In this document: positions 51,638-60,338 of the stretch, piece after piece
Position numbering within the stretch: position 1 is the first letter of the stretch
How the letters are laid out: the number at the start of each line of letters is the position of its first letter
Assembly (NCBI GenBank): GCA_903929795.1
Contig: CAIYWC010000040.1
Span: 16,425 to 80,424 of the forward strand
From: an uncultured Myxococcales bacterium
Lineage (GTDB): Bacteria > Myxococcota_A > UBA9042
DNA length: 64,000 nt
Direction: 5' to 3'
The notes under the pieces: model-generated
The model's database searches: none
What the model was told of the DNA's origin: nothing
The model's input: only the letters and a program-made list of their open reading frames with translations
Made by a program: the position numbers and the translations under genes

Positions 51638-51860
51638 GGCGTGACATCGCCATGACACTGGCCGACGCCGCCGGCGGCGCGTGCCATGCAGTTTCAGACA
51701 CTTGCAACAGAAATCGGACCGCAGAATCGGCTTGACCAAAGGCGCAGAAGGGCGTTAGCTGGTGCCACGGTCGCGCGTCGAGTCACCTGAGCGGCAGCCT
51801 GACGCGCCAAGCCGGATCGCGTGAACCAAACACAGCAATGCTGTGGTGGAGGCTACGCCC

Positions 51861-52100
51861 ATGCATCAAGTCCATGTTTCTGAAGACGTTTTGAAGCTCA
51901 AGCTGCGCAAGGAAGACCCGTATTACGCGGAGTTGGAGATCGCGCATCGCCGTCTGGACGACGAACTGTTGCGCTACGAGCTGCACGTCTACCTGAGCCC
52001 GGAGGACGAAAAGACGCGCCGCGAGCTGCAGAAGAAGAAGTTGGCGCTGAAAGACCAGATGGCCGAGATGCTGCGCCAGCAGGCCGCGTTGCTGAATTAG
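51861..52100 (+). CDS. Small DUF465 (YdcH-like) coiled-coil protein
   Basis: 79 residues from ATG 51861 behind GGAGG; GTG 51843 is less likely. One long amphipathic helical hairpin: LKLRKEDPYYAELEIAHRRL, then EDEKTRRELQKKKLALKD, matching the DUF465 pattern of Lys-rich ends (KKKLALKDQM). Function unknown. It is convergent with mazG, nine bases apart. Confidence 0.75.
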   Translation: MHQVHVSEDVLKLKLRKEDPYYAELEIAHRRLDDELLRYELHVYLSPEDEKTRRELQKKKLALKDQMAEMLRQQAALLN

Positions 52101-52109
52101 CTCAAGCGG

Positions 52110-52976
52110 TTACCTGCGTTCAAGCGCCTTGGCTTCCTGCCAGAGCCGCTCCAGTTCGTCCAGACTGGCGCGGTAGGCCTTGCCGTGTCGCGCCTCGACA
52201 CCCTGCTCCACATGGCTGAAACGACGGGTGAATTTATCCAGCGTGCCGCGCGCCGCCTGCTCGGCATCCACGCCCGCGTGCCGCGCGAGGCTGGTCAGCG
52301 CGAACAGCAGGTCGCCCAGTTCTTCGGCGATGTGCGTCTTGTCGCCCGCCTGCAGCGCCTCGCGCAGTTCCAGCAGCTCTTCGTCCACCTTGGCCAGCAC
52401 GGTCGTCACGTTGGGCCAGTCAAAGCCGATGCGCGCGGCCTTCTCGCCCATCCGCTGACCGCGCAGCAGCGCCGGCAGGTTCCGCGGCACGCCGTCCAGC
52501 GCGCCTTTGCCGTCCTGGCGCTTGCGCTGCTCCCACGCGTCCAGCACCTGCGCGGACGTCTCGTGGTGCTCCGGCTCAGCCGTCGCGAACACGTGCGGGT
52601 GGCGGCGGACCATCTTGTCCGCGATGCCGCGCGCGACGTCGTCCGCCGTAAACCAGCCCATTTCCTCGGCAATCCGCGATTGGAACGCGATCTGCAGCAG
52701 GACGTCACCCAGCTCTTCGCGAAAATGCGCGACCGCTGTCGGATCCGCGGCGAACGGTGCATCCGCGGGCAGCGCGTGGCCGGCGGGACCCAGCGCGTCG
52801 ATCGCGTCCAGCAGCTCGTACGACTCTTCGACAAGGTACGCGCGGAGCGTCGCCAGCGTCTGCTCGCGGTCCCAGGGACAACCACCCGCCGGCGCGCGCA
52901 GGGACGCCATCACGGCGGTCAACCGGGCAAAGCCGTCCTGCGGCAAGTGTGCGGGATCAAAACGGGTTTCTGACAT
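52110..52976 (-). CDS. mazG: Nucleoside triphosphate pyrophosphohydrolase MazG
   Basis: 288 residues. Two MazG helical domains are present: the first with GCPWDREQT, EESYELLDAI and REELGDVLLQ (residues 30-110), the second with KVDEELLELREAL and EELGDLLFAL (about 195-240). These EExxE and ExxD sets bind magnesium and the triphosphate. It hydrolyses non-canonical or excess NTPs to NMP and PPi (house-cleaning). The CBM9-like lipoprotein gene is 15 bases upstream on the same strand, so they share a transcript. Confidence 0.93.
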   Translation of the reverse strand: MSETRFDPAHLPQDGFARLTAVMASLRAPAGGCPWDREQTLATLRAYLVEESYELLDAIDALGPAGHALPADAPFAADPTAVAHFREELGDVLLQIAFQSRIAEEMGWFTADDVARGIADKMVRRHPHVFATAEPEHHETSAQVLDAWEQRKRQDGKGALDGVPRNLPALLRGQRMGEKAARIGFDWPNVTTVLAKVDEELLELREALQAGDKTHIAEELGDLLFALTSLARHAGVDAEQAARGTLDKFTRRFSHVEQGVEARHGKAYRASLDELERLWQEAKALERR

Positions 52977-52991
52977 CTGCGCCGCGCCGGG

Positions 52992-54386
52992 TTACGGCTT
53001 GACGGCCGGTGCCGGTTGGACGGCGCCCGGCAGCAGCGGGATCACGCGGCCGTTGGGCAGCAGCGACGGGCGCGTCGGCGCGGCCGCAGGACCACCACCC
53101 AGCACCAGCGTGCCCGCGCCGTTCAATTGGTGAAAATCGCCGCCGACGGGCGCCCACGTCGCCATGTGCTGAAAGTCGTGCGTGCCTTTGTCGTCGATGC
53201 GGTACAGGTTGGCGGCCAGCTGGGTGCCCGCGTCCGGCGCCTTATCGAAGCCCAACGATTTCCATGGGATCGCCGCCTCGACGGTCCAGCCCTTGTCTGC
53301 GCCGTCGGCGTTGACGTCGCCGTCCACAATCGCCTTGGACGTCATGTTGCTCTGGAATTTCGCGGCCTCTTCCCACGCCGGCTGGCGATGGCCGGTGAAG
53401 TGCGCGTCGAAAGTCGAGCCCGCGGGCGTCCACTGCAGTTCGTAGTAGTCTTCCTTTCCCGGCACTTGCAAGAACAGCTCGACCACGTCGCCTTCCCAAG
53501 TTGTGTCGTCGTTCTTGGTGTGCGTGTTGCGCGCGTCGTCGTCTTTGACGCTCGCGCCGAGGTACAGGTTCTCGTTGTCCCACGCCAGCTTGACATCGGT
53601 CGCCATCGCCGGCGCCGACGGCCCGCCATTGGGCTGCTTGAACGCTCCAACGGTGGTCGCCGCCGTCCAGACCGCGTCGTCCAGCTTGCCGTCGATCGTC
53701 GGCTTTTGCGGCGCCTGGCCCACCGTGTACGTCGGACCCTTTTGCTGCGGCGGCGCCACGTTGCCCGCGCCACCGGCTGGCGCGCCCGCCCCGCCGATGT
53801 TGATCGTCGCCAGCAGCAGCCGATCTTCAGCCTGCGCCGCGCCCGCCGGAGCGTTGCTGATCTTCAGCCGGCGATTCTGCTGCGCCTTGTTCCACGCGCC
53901 CCAATCGAACACGCCGATGAGCAGCTGCGTGTTGCTCTTGGGCCAGTCGCCCGGGATATCCATCGTCACGGTATCCTTGATGATTTCGCCCTTTTTCCAC
54001 TGCGCCAGCGGATACAGGCCGCCCACGCCGTAGTGATCAAACGGCTGGCGTTTGAGCCCCGGCGCCTCCATGTGGACAAAAATCTTCCAATCGCCCGGCA
54101 GCGGCTGGTCCACCCGCCAAAAGAGCGACAGCGTCAAGTTGCCACCGGCCGCGGCCTTGTCTTTGGGCTCGAGCTTGTAGCCGAGCAGCGTCAGCTTGTC
54201 CTCGAACTTCACTTCCAGCTTTTGGTCGAGATCCGCCGGCGGCGCCGTCAGGACCGCCGCGGCGATCTGCTGTTCCTGGTCCTTGGTGAGGACAATCGCC
54301 TGAGCGGACGGGCGCTTGCAGCCTGTGACAGACAGCGCGACAGCGAGGGTGGCAATGGACAGGACGAGAGTGCGAAGGGTGCGCAT
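52992..54386 (-). CDS. CBM9/DOMON-like lipoprotein with N-terminal beta domain
   Basis: 464 residues from ATG 54386; 38 extra in-frame codons upstream include the promoter and are rejected. The lipoprotein signal ends in SVTGC. Residues about 45-190 form a beta-sandwich (NLTLSLFWRVDQPLPGDWKIFVHME). After a Gly/Ala/Pro linker, a family-9 carbohydrate-binding-like domain begins at 245 (KPTIDGKLDDAVWTAA, LAWDNENLYLGASVKDDD, WEGDVVELFLQ). No catalytic residues are seen. It likely binds an extracellular glycan or haem-like ligand at the outer membrane. It is followed by mazG on the same transcript. Confidence 0.75.
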   Translation of the reverse strand: MRTLRTLVLSIATLAVALSVTGCKRPSAQAIVLTKDQEQQIAAAVLTAPPADLDQKLEVKFEDKLTLLGYKLEPKDKAAAGGNLTLSLFWRVDQPLPGDWKIFVHMEAPGLKRQPFDHYGVGGLYPLAQWKKGEIIKDTVTMDIPGDWPKSNTQLLIGVFDWGAWNKAQQNRRLKISNAPAGAAQAEDRLLLATINIGGAGAPAGGAGNVAPPQQKGPTYTVGQAPQKPTIDGKLDDAVWTAATTVGAFKQPNGGPSAPAMATDVKLAWDNENLYLGASVKDDDARNTHTKNDDTTWEGDVVELFLQVPGKEDYYELQWTPAGSTFDAHFTGHRQPAWEEAAKFQSNMTSKAIVDGDVNADGADKGWTVEAAIPWKSLGFDKAPDAGTQLAANLYRIDDKGTHDFQHMATWAPVGGDFHQLNGAGTLVLGGGPAAAPTRPSLLPNGRVIPLLPGAVQPAPAVKP

Positions 54387-54437
54387 GCCGATAAACTCCG
54401 TGTGTGCGATGGCGGCGGGTAGCCAAACGTGGCCGGA

Positions 54438-54466
54438 AGGATAGCGGAAGTCCAGCGGCGGTTCAA
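54438..54466 (-). promoter_or_regulatory. Promoter of the CBM9-like lipoprotein gene
   Basis: Minus strand: TTGAAC (54466-54461), a 17-bp spacer and TATCCT (54443-54438). Confidence 0.65.
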
Positions 54467-54479
54467 TTGCCGGCGGGCA

Positions 54480-54518
54480 TGACAAGAATGTCAGGAGCAC
54501 GACAAAAATGTCAGCAGC
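54480..54518. repeat. Two 18-bp tandem repeats, each a TGTCA dyad
   Basis: GACAAGAATGTCAGGAGC (54481) and GACAAAAATGTCAGCAGC (54501) repeat with a 20-bp period and two mismatches. Each holds a palindrome (T/C)GACA-N4-TGTCA. They lie just upstream of the promoter at 54438-54466 and look like a double operator. The same TGACA-N4-TGTCA dyad occurs at 56263-56276. Confidence 0.7.
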
Positions 54519-54519
54519 C

Positions 54520-54550
54520 TTCCCCGCGGTTATCGGTGCTCCCGCGGGAA
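54520..54550. terminator. Hairpin after rpoD, without T-tract
   Basis: CCCGCGG (54523-54529) pairs with CCGCGGG (54542-54548), extended by two T-A pairs across one bulge, with a 12-nt loop. It is about 70 bases after the rpoD stop. It may help termination or stabilise the 3' end; no U-run follows. Confidence 0.35.
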
Positions 54551-54619
54551 AGGCTGGACATGTGGAACCGGCGGCGCGCGCGGTGGATCGAACGCGAGGT
54601 GCCGCCAGTCATGCAAACA

Positions 54620-56089
54620 TCAGCTCTCGACCAGATATTCCAGCATCTGCCGATGGGCCGGCGACTGCAGCTTGCGCAGCGCACCGGTCTCGATCTGGCG
54701 GATGCGCTCGCGGGTCAGATTGAACATCTCGCCGACCTGCTCCAGCGTCAGGCAATCGTCGTTGCCGATGCCAAAGCGCAGCCGCAGCACGGCTTCTTCG
54801 CGCGGATGCAGGCGCGTCAGCGCGCGGCGCGTCTGGTCGCACAGGTCCTTTTGCAGCACGACGTCGATGCCCTTCGCCGCGCTCTGATCCTCCACGAAAT
54901 CAACCAGCTGCGCGTCATCTTCGCCGACCGGCGCGTCCAGGCTCAGCGGCGACTTGACCATCCGCAGGATCACTTCCACCTGGTCCAGCGGCTGCTCGGT
55001 CGCCTCCGCCAGCTCTTCCACCGACGGCTCGCGGCCGTGCAGCTGCTCCAGGCGCGTGCGCTCGCGCAGGATCCGGTTCAGCGCCTCGATCAGGTGCACA
55101 GGGATGCGAATCGTCCGGCCATGGTCGGCGATCGAGCGCGTGATCGACTGGCGAATCCACCAGGTCGCGTACGTCGAGAACTTGTAGCCGCGCTGCCATT
55201 CGAACTTCTCGACCGCCTTGATGAGGCCGATGTTGCCCTCCTGCACCAGATCCAGCAGCGCCATGCCGCGGTTCAGGTAGCGCTTGGCAATCGACACGAC
55301 AAGCCGCAAGTTGGCTTGAATCATGACGGAACGGCTCTCCGCGATCGCCTGCTGGCTTTTGCGCACCGTGCGCAGATCGCGCGACGCCTGTTCTGCCGAA
55401 AACCCGTAGGTCTTCACAGCCTTGCGCGCGGAATCCTTGGTCGCTCCCTCATCGCCCCGGCGCACACGCTGCTCCGCGCGAACCGCGGTCCGCGCCTGCT
55501 CGGTGAAGAGATCAAGCGCCTTCTGGATCAGCTTCTCGCCAGTGCGATCTTCCCAGAAAGTCCGGTACTTGGAGCGCTTGGCCTGCACCAACAGCGGACT
55601 GTCCGCCTCGCCTTCGACCGTCAGCCGGACGATCTCCGCGTCCAGCTCGATCACGCGATCCCGAAACCGCTCCGCGCGCGCCAGCGTGGTGATCCGCGCG
55701 TCGCGGTCACGCCAGCCGTCGGCGTCCGTCCACTGCTTCAACAGCTCGTGGTCCGTCGCCATCGCGATCGGCAGCTCTGACAGCAGCGGCCGGCAAGCCG
55801 GGACGCGCATCAACAGGTCCAGAATTGCCGCCGACGCGTCTTCAATGCGCTTGGCGACTTCCGCCTCGCCCTCGCGGGTCAGCAGCGAAACCCGACCAAT
55901 GTGCTGCAAATACAGCATCGTCGGGTCGATGAATTCCTGGGTCGGCACGCTCTCGTGGCCCTGCCGCGGGCGGCGGCGCTCCCCTTTCGCATCGGCAGCA
56001 TAGCCTTCGCTGATGCCGGTTTCGTCATCAATCGGCAGCATTTCGTCGTCGGCGAAACACTCAGTCTCGATGGTGGCGTGCGCGTTCAT
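54620..56089 (-). CDS. rpoD: Primary sigma factor (sigma-70 family)
   Basis: 489 residues from ATG 56089 behind AGGAG. Region 1.2 is at about 55-90 ([18 protein letters not shown]). A non-conserved insert runs from 100 to 235. Region 2 has [34 protein letters not shown] and [13 protein letters not shown]; region 3 has [12 protein letters not shown]; and region 4 ends in [20 protein letters not shown] and GALRKL. Region 1.1 is missing, replaced by a short acidic N-terminus. It directs RNA polymerase to TTGACA/TATAAT promoters, consistent with the promoters read in this window. A second group-2 sigma gene elsewhere cannot be excluded, so 'primary' is likely, not proven. Confidence 0.88.
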   Translation of the reverse strand: MNAHATIETECFADDEMLPIDDETGISEGYAADAKGERRRPRQGHESVPTQEFIDPTMLYLQHIGRVSLLTREGEAEVAKRIEDASAAILDLLMRVPACRPLLSELPIAMATDHELLKQWTDADGWRDRDARITTLARAERFRDRVIELDAEIVRLTVEGEADSPLLVQAKRSKYRTFWEDRTGEKLIQKALDLFTEQARTAVRAEQRVRRGDEGATKDSARKAVKTYGFSAEQASRDLRTVRKSQQAIAESRSVMIQANLRLVVSIAKRYLNRGMALLDLVQEGNIGLIKAVEKFEWQRGYKFSTYATWWIRQSITRSIADHGRTIRIPVHLIEALNRILRERTRLEQLHGREPSVEELAEATEQPLDQVEVILRMVKSPLSLDAPVGEDDAQLVDFVEDQSAAKGIDVVLQKDLCDQTRRALTRLHPREEAVLRLRFGIGNDDCLTLEQVGEMFNLTRERIRQIETGALRKLQSPAHRQMLEYLVES

Positions 56090-56509
56090 GGGTGACTCCT
56101 GAGCTGGGCGAACTTGGTCGCCGTGGGTGGCCGCTCGCACGGCACACCAACAGACCGATGCAAGCCATTTGCCAAACGCATCGATAATCAACATTCAATT
56201 GTGATTTCAAGGCATTAACTGCGCAGTCAAATCCGGCGACGGCGCATTTCTGCGTCAAATCCTGACAGCGATGTCATGCCACTCCCGCCGGAAACGGACC
56301 ATGTCGCTGCCAGAATGACAATACCCGTGTCTCTTCAGATGGTTAAGAATCGCAAAGGACGTGACTTTTGGATCAGCCCGCGGCAATTTGCGTGAAACTG
56401 AGTTGACACTGCGGTGGGCAGCCTTATCCTTCGCTGCGTTCGGGCAGGCCGCGCGATCCAGATTCGCGCCGCATCGTAGACCCACGCAATTTGCTGGAGG
56501 CAACTAGAC
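56090..56509. other. Divergent control region between rpoD and the tandem lipoproteins
   Basis: 420 bases without a gene, more AT-rich than the surroundings near 56180-56240. It contains a TGACA-GCGA-TGTCA palindrome (56263-56276) and the lipoprotein promoter at 56403-56430. On the minus strand several TTGA-type hexamers occur (e.g. TTGACG, TTGACT), but no convincing -10 was found for rpoD. Confidence 0.6.
56403..56430 (+). promoter_or_regulatory. Promoter of the first tandem lipoprotein gene
   Basis: Perfect TTGACA (56403-56408), a 16-bp spacer and TATCCT (56425-56430), 80 bases before the start; GGAGG precedes ATG 56510. Confidence 0.65.
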
Positions 56510-57265
56510 ATGTTGAATTTGAAGAAGTTTCTCACCATCCTGGGTCTGGCGTCCATGACCGTTCTGACGGCTTGTGGCGCGACCACGAGCGCCGACGGAG
56601 ACGCCACCGGCTCGGACGCCACAACGGGCACCGACGCCACGGGCACCGACGCCGCTACCGGCGACACGGGCCCGGCCGTGACCTACAAGTCGGTCGTGAT
56701 TTGGGACAAGTCCCAGGATCCCGGCTACATCAACGGCAAGTGCGGCGCGAGCCCGGGCACGGACCTGGACGCGATCGGTCTGTACCGCAACAACGTCCTG
56801 ATCGGTGTCGGCAAGCCCGGAACCGCAATTTACACGGCTCCGGCCACGGCCAGCCCGTGCACGGTTGACGCCGGCAAGTCGAAGGCCAGCTCCGCTGAAG
56901 GCCCGCTGGACGCCCACGTCTACGCGTCCAGCCCGGACACCGGCTACATCAGCCTGAACGGCGGCTCGCTTGAGATGCAGTTCGGCGCCTGCGTCAGCGG
57001 CACGACGATCACGACCTGCGACGGCGCGGGCGCGCTCATCGACATCCTGCCGGGCGACCAGCTGGACGTGTGGGAAGTGGACACGACGTACAAGGCCGGT
57101 AGCGGCACGCCGGCGGACGGCAACGCTTACTCCGGTTGCGTCTGCTACGCGGACGAGTACCAGGTGGACCTGCGCCCGACCCTGGGCAGCGAAGCCGGTT
57201 CAGTCTACGTTCCGTCCGACCCGAACCAGTATGACAAGGGCTCGATGACGGTCGCCGTCCCGTAG
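56510..57265 (+). CDS. Lipoprotein of an uncharacterised family, copy 1
   Basis: 251 residues from ATG 56510 (GGAGG upstream). The signal ends in VLTAC (lipobox), followed by a 35-residue Thr/Asp/Gly repeat linker (TGSDATTGTDATG). The globular part has NGKCGASPGTDLDAIGL, TGYISLNGG, GACVSGTTITTCDG, LPGDQLDVWEVD and DGNAYSGCVCYADEYQVDLRP. Six cysteines suggest three disulphides. No known domain is recognised; the DxxxLD / D-rich loops could bind calcium (speculation). It is about half identical by eye to the next gene in the folded part. It ends before a strong terminator, so copy 2 is transcribed separately or by read-through. Confidence 0.75.
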   Translation: MLNLKKFLTILGLASMTVLTACGATTSADGDATGSDATTGTDATGTDAATGDTGPAVTYKSVVIWDKSQDPGYINGKCGASPGTDLDAIGLYRNNVLIGVGKPGTAIYTAPATASPCTVDAGKSKASSAEGPLDAHVYASSPDTGYISLNGGSLEMQFGACVSGTTITTCDGAGALIDILPGDQLDVWEVDTTYKAGSGTPADGNAYSGCVCYADEYQVDLRPTLGSEAGSVYVPSDPNQYDKGSMTVAVP

Positions 57266-57287
57266 TTCCCGTTCGCCAGTACGTCCG

Positions 57288-57328
57288 GAAGGCGTCGGCT
57301 CGCGAGGGTCGGCGCCTTCTGGCTTTTT
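57288..57328 (+). terminator. Rho-independent terminator between the tandem lipoproteins
   Basis: GAAGGCG (57288-57294) pairs with CGCCTTC (57313-57319), followed by TGGC and five T (57324-57328). Confidence 0.7.
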
Positions 57329-57399
57329 GCGTCCCGCGCGGCGTTTGCAGGTGCGGATCAATCGCGCTACCGTTTTGCCGCCTGTCCGGGAGATTGCCG

Positions 57400-58149
57400 A
57401 TGTCCGTCCGCTGGTTGCTCGCTTTGGCTCTCGTTGCCACCGCCGCCGTGGCGTGCGACAGCACCGCCAGCCCACAGTCCGACGCCGCCGCCTACGCCGA
57501 CGGCTGCGGCCCGGTCAGCGACGCCATCAGCGCCGCATCAGACAGCACCGCCACGGTTCCAAGCTACACCGGGATCGTCATCCGCGACCGGTCCGCCGAC
57601 CCGAGCTTCATCAACGGCAAGTGCGGCGCCAGCCCTGGCATGGACCTCGACTGCGTCGGCTTGTGGCGCGCCGGCAAGCTCATCGCCGTCGGCATGCCAA
57701 ATGCCGCCACATACACCGCGCCCCCGCCGCCCAGCTGCGCCAACGCGCACGACGTGACCGCGACCGCGACCGGTCCGCTCGACGGCCACATGGGCGCCGA
57801 CAGCACGCAGGACAGCGGCTACATCAGCCTGAACGGCGGCGCAATCGCGATCCAATTCGGCGCCTGCAATTCTGGCACGACGATCCTGGACTGTGACGGC
57901 TTGGGCGGCGCGGTCACGCTGCTCTCCGGGGACGAGATCGACGTCTGGGAGATCGACGCCAACTACTTCGCCAACAGCGACACGGCCGCGGATGGCAATG
58001 CCTGGGACGGCTGCCCATGCTACGCCGGCGAATACGAGGTCGATTTGCTGCCCACCGCCGGCGCCGCCATTGTTTTGCCCACCCGCTGCGACGCCAACTC
58101 GGCCGATGGGCGGTCGTATGCCGGCTCGCACACGGTCAAGGTCCCGTAG
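57400..58149 (+). CDS. Lipoprotein of an uncharacterised family, copy 2
   Basis: 249 residues from ATG 57400 behind GGGAG; TTG 57394 is rejected. The signal ends in AAVAC. Shared blocks with copy 1 are FINGKCGASPGMDLDCVGLW, SGYISLNGGAIAIQFGAC, GTTILDCDGLGG, LLSGDEIDVWEID and GCPCYAGEYEVDLLP, in the same order and spacing, so the pair arose by tandem duplication. The linker differs. Extra cysteines (DLDCVGL, PPPSCANA, PTRCDANS) indicate divergence of the disulphide pattern. Function unknown; an outer-membrane or surface location is expected. Confidence 0.75.
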   Translation: MSVRWLLALALVATAAVACDSTASPQSDAAAYADGCGPVSDAISAASDSTATVPSYTGIVIRDRSADPSFINGKCGASPGMDLDCVGLWRAGKLIAVGMPNAATYTAPPPPSCANAHDVTATATGPLDGHMGADSTQDSGYISLNGGAIAIQFGACNSGTTILDCDGLGGAVTLLSGDEIDVWEIDANYFANSDTAADGNAWDGCPCYAGEYEVDLLPTAGAAIVLPTRCDANSADGRSYAGSHTVKVP

Positions 58150-58188
58150 CGCCGGTCCGGGACTTTTGGCCGCTCCCTGCGCGTTGGC

Positions 58189-58216
58189 TGGACATGGCGC
58201 AGATCCGCGCTAGCAT
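58189..58216 (+). promoter_or_regulatory. Promoter of the AMIN-like gene
   Basis: TGGACA (58189-58194), a 16-bp spacer and TAGCAT (58211-58216). ATG codons at 58194 and 58215 lie inside it, so GTG 58251 behind GAGG is the start. Confidence 0.5.
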
Positions 58217-58250
58217 GCACGCACGATCGCCCGTGCGACCTGAGGTTCTG

Positions 58251-59024
58251 GTGGGTCTGAAGTCCTGGCACAAACTGCTGCTCATCGCGGTGCTCGTGGC
58301 GCTGCCCGCGACTGCGCTGGCGGCGCGGCACAAGACCAAGGGCAAGCCTGCGGCGCAAAAGCCGGTGCTGGACGCCAAGCCTGAGGCCAAACCGGAGGCC
58401 GCCACGCCGGAGAGCAAAGCGCCGGTCGATGCCGACGCGGATTATGGCCCATCGGTCGACGCCCAGACCGGGCCAGCCTATGAGCCGACGGAAGCCGGCA
58501 CGCCGGTCGGCGACGATGCGCTGCGCCTGGGGCCGTTTGTCCCGCCGCCCAAGCCGTTTCCGTTTCCGCTGCTGGGCGAGGAACGCCAAAAGGAAGTGTT
58601 CGTCGATCGCGACGGCAAGCTGTACAAGGACCGGCCGTACAGCGGGCAAGTGCCCGACTGGAATAGCGAAGTGCCGAGCAATCCGACGGGCCGCTGCAAG
58701 GTCGAGCCGCAGCTGCTGACGTGGATCGGTTTTCAGAACACCGCGGATGCGTCGCGCGTGTACGTGCAACTCGAACACGAGGCGTGCGGCTACGTGTATC
58801 GCCCCGATGACGCCCACATTGTCATCGACCTGCCGCAAGTCACCATCGCAAACCCGAACATGCGCCGCGAGATTCTGACGGGCGCTTTCCCGACGGAAAT
58901 CGACTTCATCCAAGCCGAGGACATGCTCGGCCGCGGGACGCGAATCGTCATTTCGCTCAAAGACAAGCGCAGTTACCTCTCGGCCCATCTGGGCCGCTAC
59001 GTGTTTGTCGACATCCCGCGCTAG
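58251..59024 (+). CDS. Exported protein with C-terminal AMIN-like domain
   Basis: 257 residues from GTG 58251 (GAGG nine bases upstream; the promoter excludes earlier starts). A signal peptide is clear (LKSWHKLLLIAVLVALPATALAA). A Lys/Ala/Pro linker runs to about 105. The C-terminal region (LLTWIGFQNTADASRVYVQL, HIVIDLPQVTIANPN, RGTRIVISLKDKRS, YVFVDIPR) has the alternating strand pattern of AMIN domains, which in amidases and secretin lipoproteins bind peptidoglycan and localise proteins. No catalytic domain follows. It is a periplasmic structural or targeting protein by inference. Confidence 0.7.
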   Translation: MGLKSWHKLLLIAVLVALPATALAARHKTKGKPAAQKPVLDAKPEAKPEAATPESKAPVDADADYGPSVDAQTGPAYEPTEAGTPVGDDALRLGPFVPPPKPFPFPLLGEERQKEVFVDRDGKLYKDRPYSGQVPDWNSEVPSNPTGRCKVEPQLLTWIGFQNTADASRVYVQLEHEACGYVYRPDDAHIVIDLPQVTIANPNMRREILTGAFPTEIDFIQAEDMLGRGTRIVISLKDKRSYLSAHLGRYVFVDIPR

Positions 59025-59051
59025 CCCGACGAACCATTGCGACAAACGAAC

Positions 59052-60335
59052 GTGACCGATACGCCACCGCCAAACAAGCCCGCTCGCGCCAAAGGGAAGC
59101 CACGCAAGGACGCGGCGCGTCAGGTAAGTCTGCCGCTGCTCGATGTGGCGCCGCCGCCGCCACCCGTTGCCGTTGCGCCGCCGGCGCTGGCGGACCGGGC
59201 CGCGCGCTACAACCGGCACCGTTCCGCGCTGGACGACCGCCCGCTGGCGGAGCAGGTCGCGCAGACGCCGCCCGCGCCGCGCGCGATGGTGCCCGCGCGG
59301 CCATACCTGCAGCAGCGAACGCCGGAGGCGCCGCACGCGGAAGAGCCCAAGCCGGACGCGCGACCGAAAGCCTTGGACATGGCGGCGATCGCGGCGCGCA
59401 ACCGCCAGGCCCGCGACGCAGCGCGCGATGAGCGGCCGGCCGCCCACCCGACGCCGATGCCGACTGCGCGCCAGCGGCTGATCCCGGAGGCGCCCAAGCC
59501 CCTGCTGGCCAAGCCGCGCGAAGAGTCGATGCTGGCGCGCGCCGCGCGGCACAACACGCTGCTGCGCGATGAACAGGAACGGGCACAGGCACTGGCGCAA
59601 AAGCCGCCGGAGACCCAGGCTCCGCTGCCGCAGCGGCACAAGCCGCAGGGCGCTGACCCATCGATGGTGGACCGTGCGGCGGACGCCACCAAACGGCGAC
59701 GGCAGGCGGTGGGCGGACCGCTGCCGGCGCAGACGCACGAGGAAGTCACGGCGCCACCGCTGCACTTGGCGACGACGGCGTTCGTGCTGGTGAGCCGCAA
59801 CGATGGCGGCCGGATCGCCGATCGCCTGACCGCTTGGCGCGCGCTGGTGGAAGCGCCGGACGTGCGCTGGTGGCTGCTGGATCTCGGCTCCGTGGACGAG
59901 AGCATCGCCGACGCGGAAGCGATGCACGCGCTGATTGTCGCCGTCCCGGGTGGCGCCGTGACACCGATGGCGACGCTGGCGACCCTGCTGCGGCGGGTGG
60001 ATGCCGACACGGTGCTGCTCGTTGACGCGGACGCGCTGCCAGATAAGCGCGCGCTGCGCGTGCTGGCGGACGTGCGCGCAGGACAGGCGGTGGCCGCGAT
60101 GCCGTTCGAGCGCCCGGGCGTGCTGGCGATCGACCGCGCCCGCTGGCTGCGCGACGGGTTTGGCGACGCGCCGGATCTGACGTCATGGAGCCGCCGGCCG
60201 CTGCCGGGCGAGGCGCCGCTGCTGACCGCGACGGGGGCGTTCGTGCCGCGTCTCCTGCACGCGCCCAAGGCGACGCTGCTTTTCGTCCGGGCGACGCCGC
60301 TGCTGCGTCGCTTGCGCAAGTGGCTGAAAAAATAG
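59052..60335 (+). CDS. Uncharacterised protein with long Pro/Arg-rich region and degenerate GT-A-like domain
   Basis: 427 residues from GTG 59052, without a visible ribosome site (TTG 59037 also possible). Residues 1-235 are low-complexity Ala/Pro/Arg with recurring RAARxN and ARNRQAR motifs, probably disordered. Residues about 245-427 resemble a family-2 glycosyltransferase fold: FVLVSRNDGGRI, WWLLDLGSVDES and VLLVDADALP, the last like a DxD metal site. Later catalytic motifs are not evident, so it may be inactive or very divergent. No membrane helix. It follows the AMIN-like gene by 27 bases and is convergent with the anti-sigma-like gene (three-base gap). Confidence 0.5.
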   Translation: MTDTPPPNKPARAKGKPRKDAARQVSLPLLDVAPPPPPVAVAPPALADRAARYNRHRSALDDRPLAEQVAQTPPAPRAMVPARPYLQQRTPEAPHAEEPKPDARPKALDMAAIAARNRQARDAARDERPAAHPTPMPTARQRLIPEAPKPLLAKPREESMLARAARHNTLLRDEQERAQALAQKPPETQAPLPQRHKPQGADPSMVDRAADATKRRRQAVGGPLPAQTHEEVTAPPLHLATTAFVLVSRNDGGRIADRLTAWRALVEAPDVRWWLLDLGSVDESIADAEAMHALIVAVPGGAVTPMATLATLLRRVDADTVLLVDADALPDKRALRVLADVRAGQAVAAMPFERPGVLAIDRARWLRDGFGDAPDLTSWSRRPLPGEAPLLTATGAFVPRLLHAPKATLLFVRATPLLRRLRKWLKK

Positions 60336-60338
60336 CGG

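Noticed and set aside
51666..51679. 14-bp palindrome CGCCGCCGGCGGCG after mrp
   Set aside because: Self-complementary GC runs are expected by chance in such DNA and no T-tract follows.
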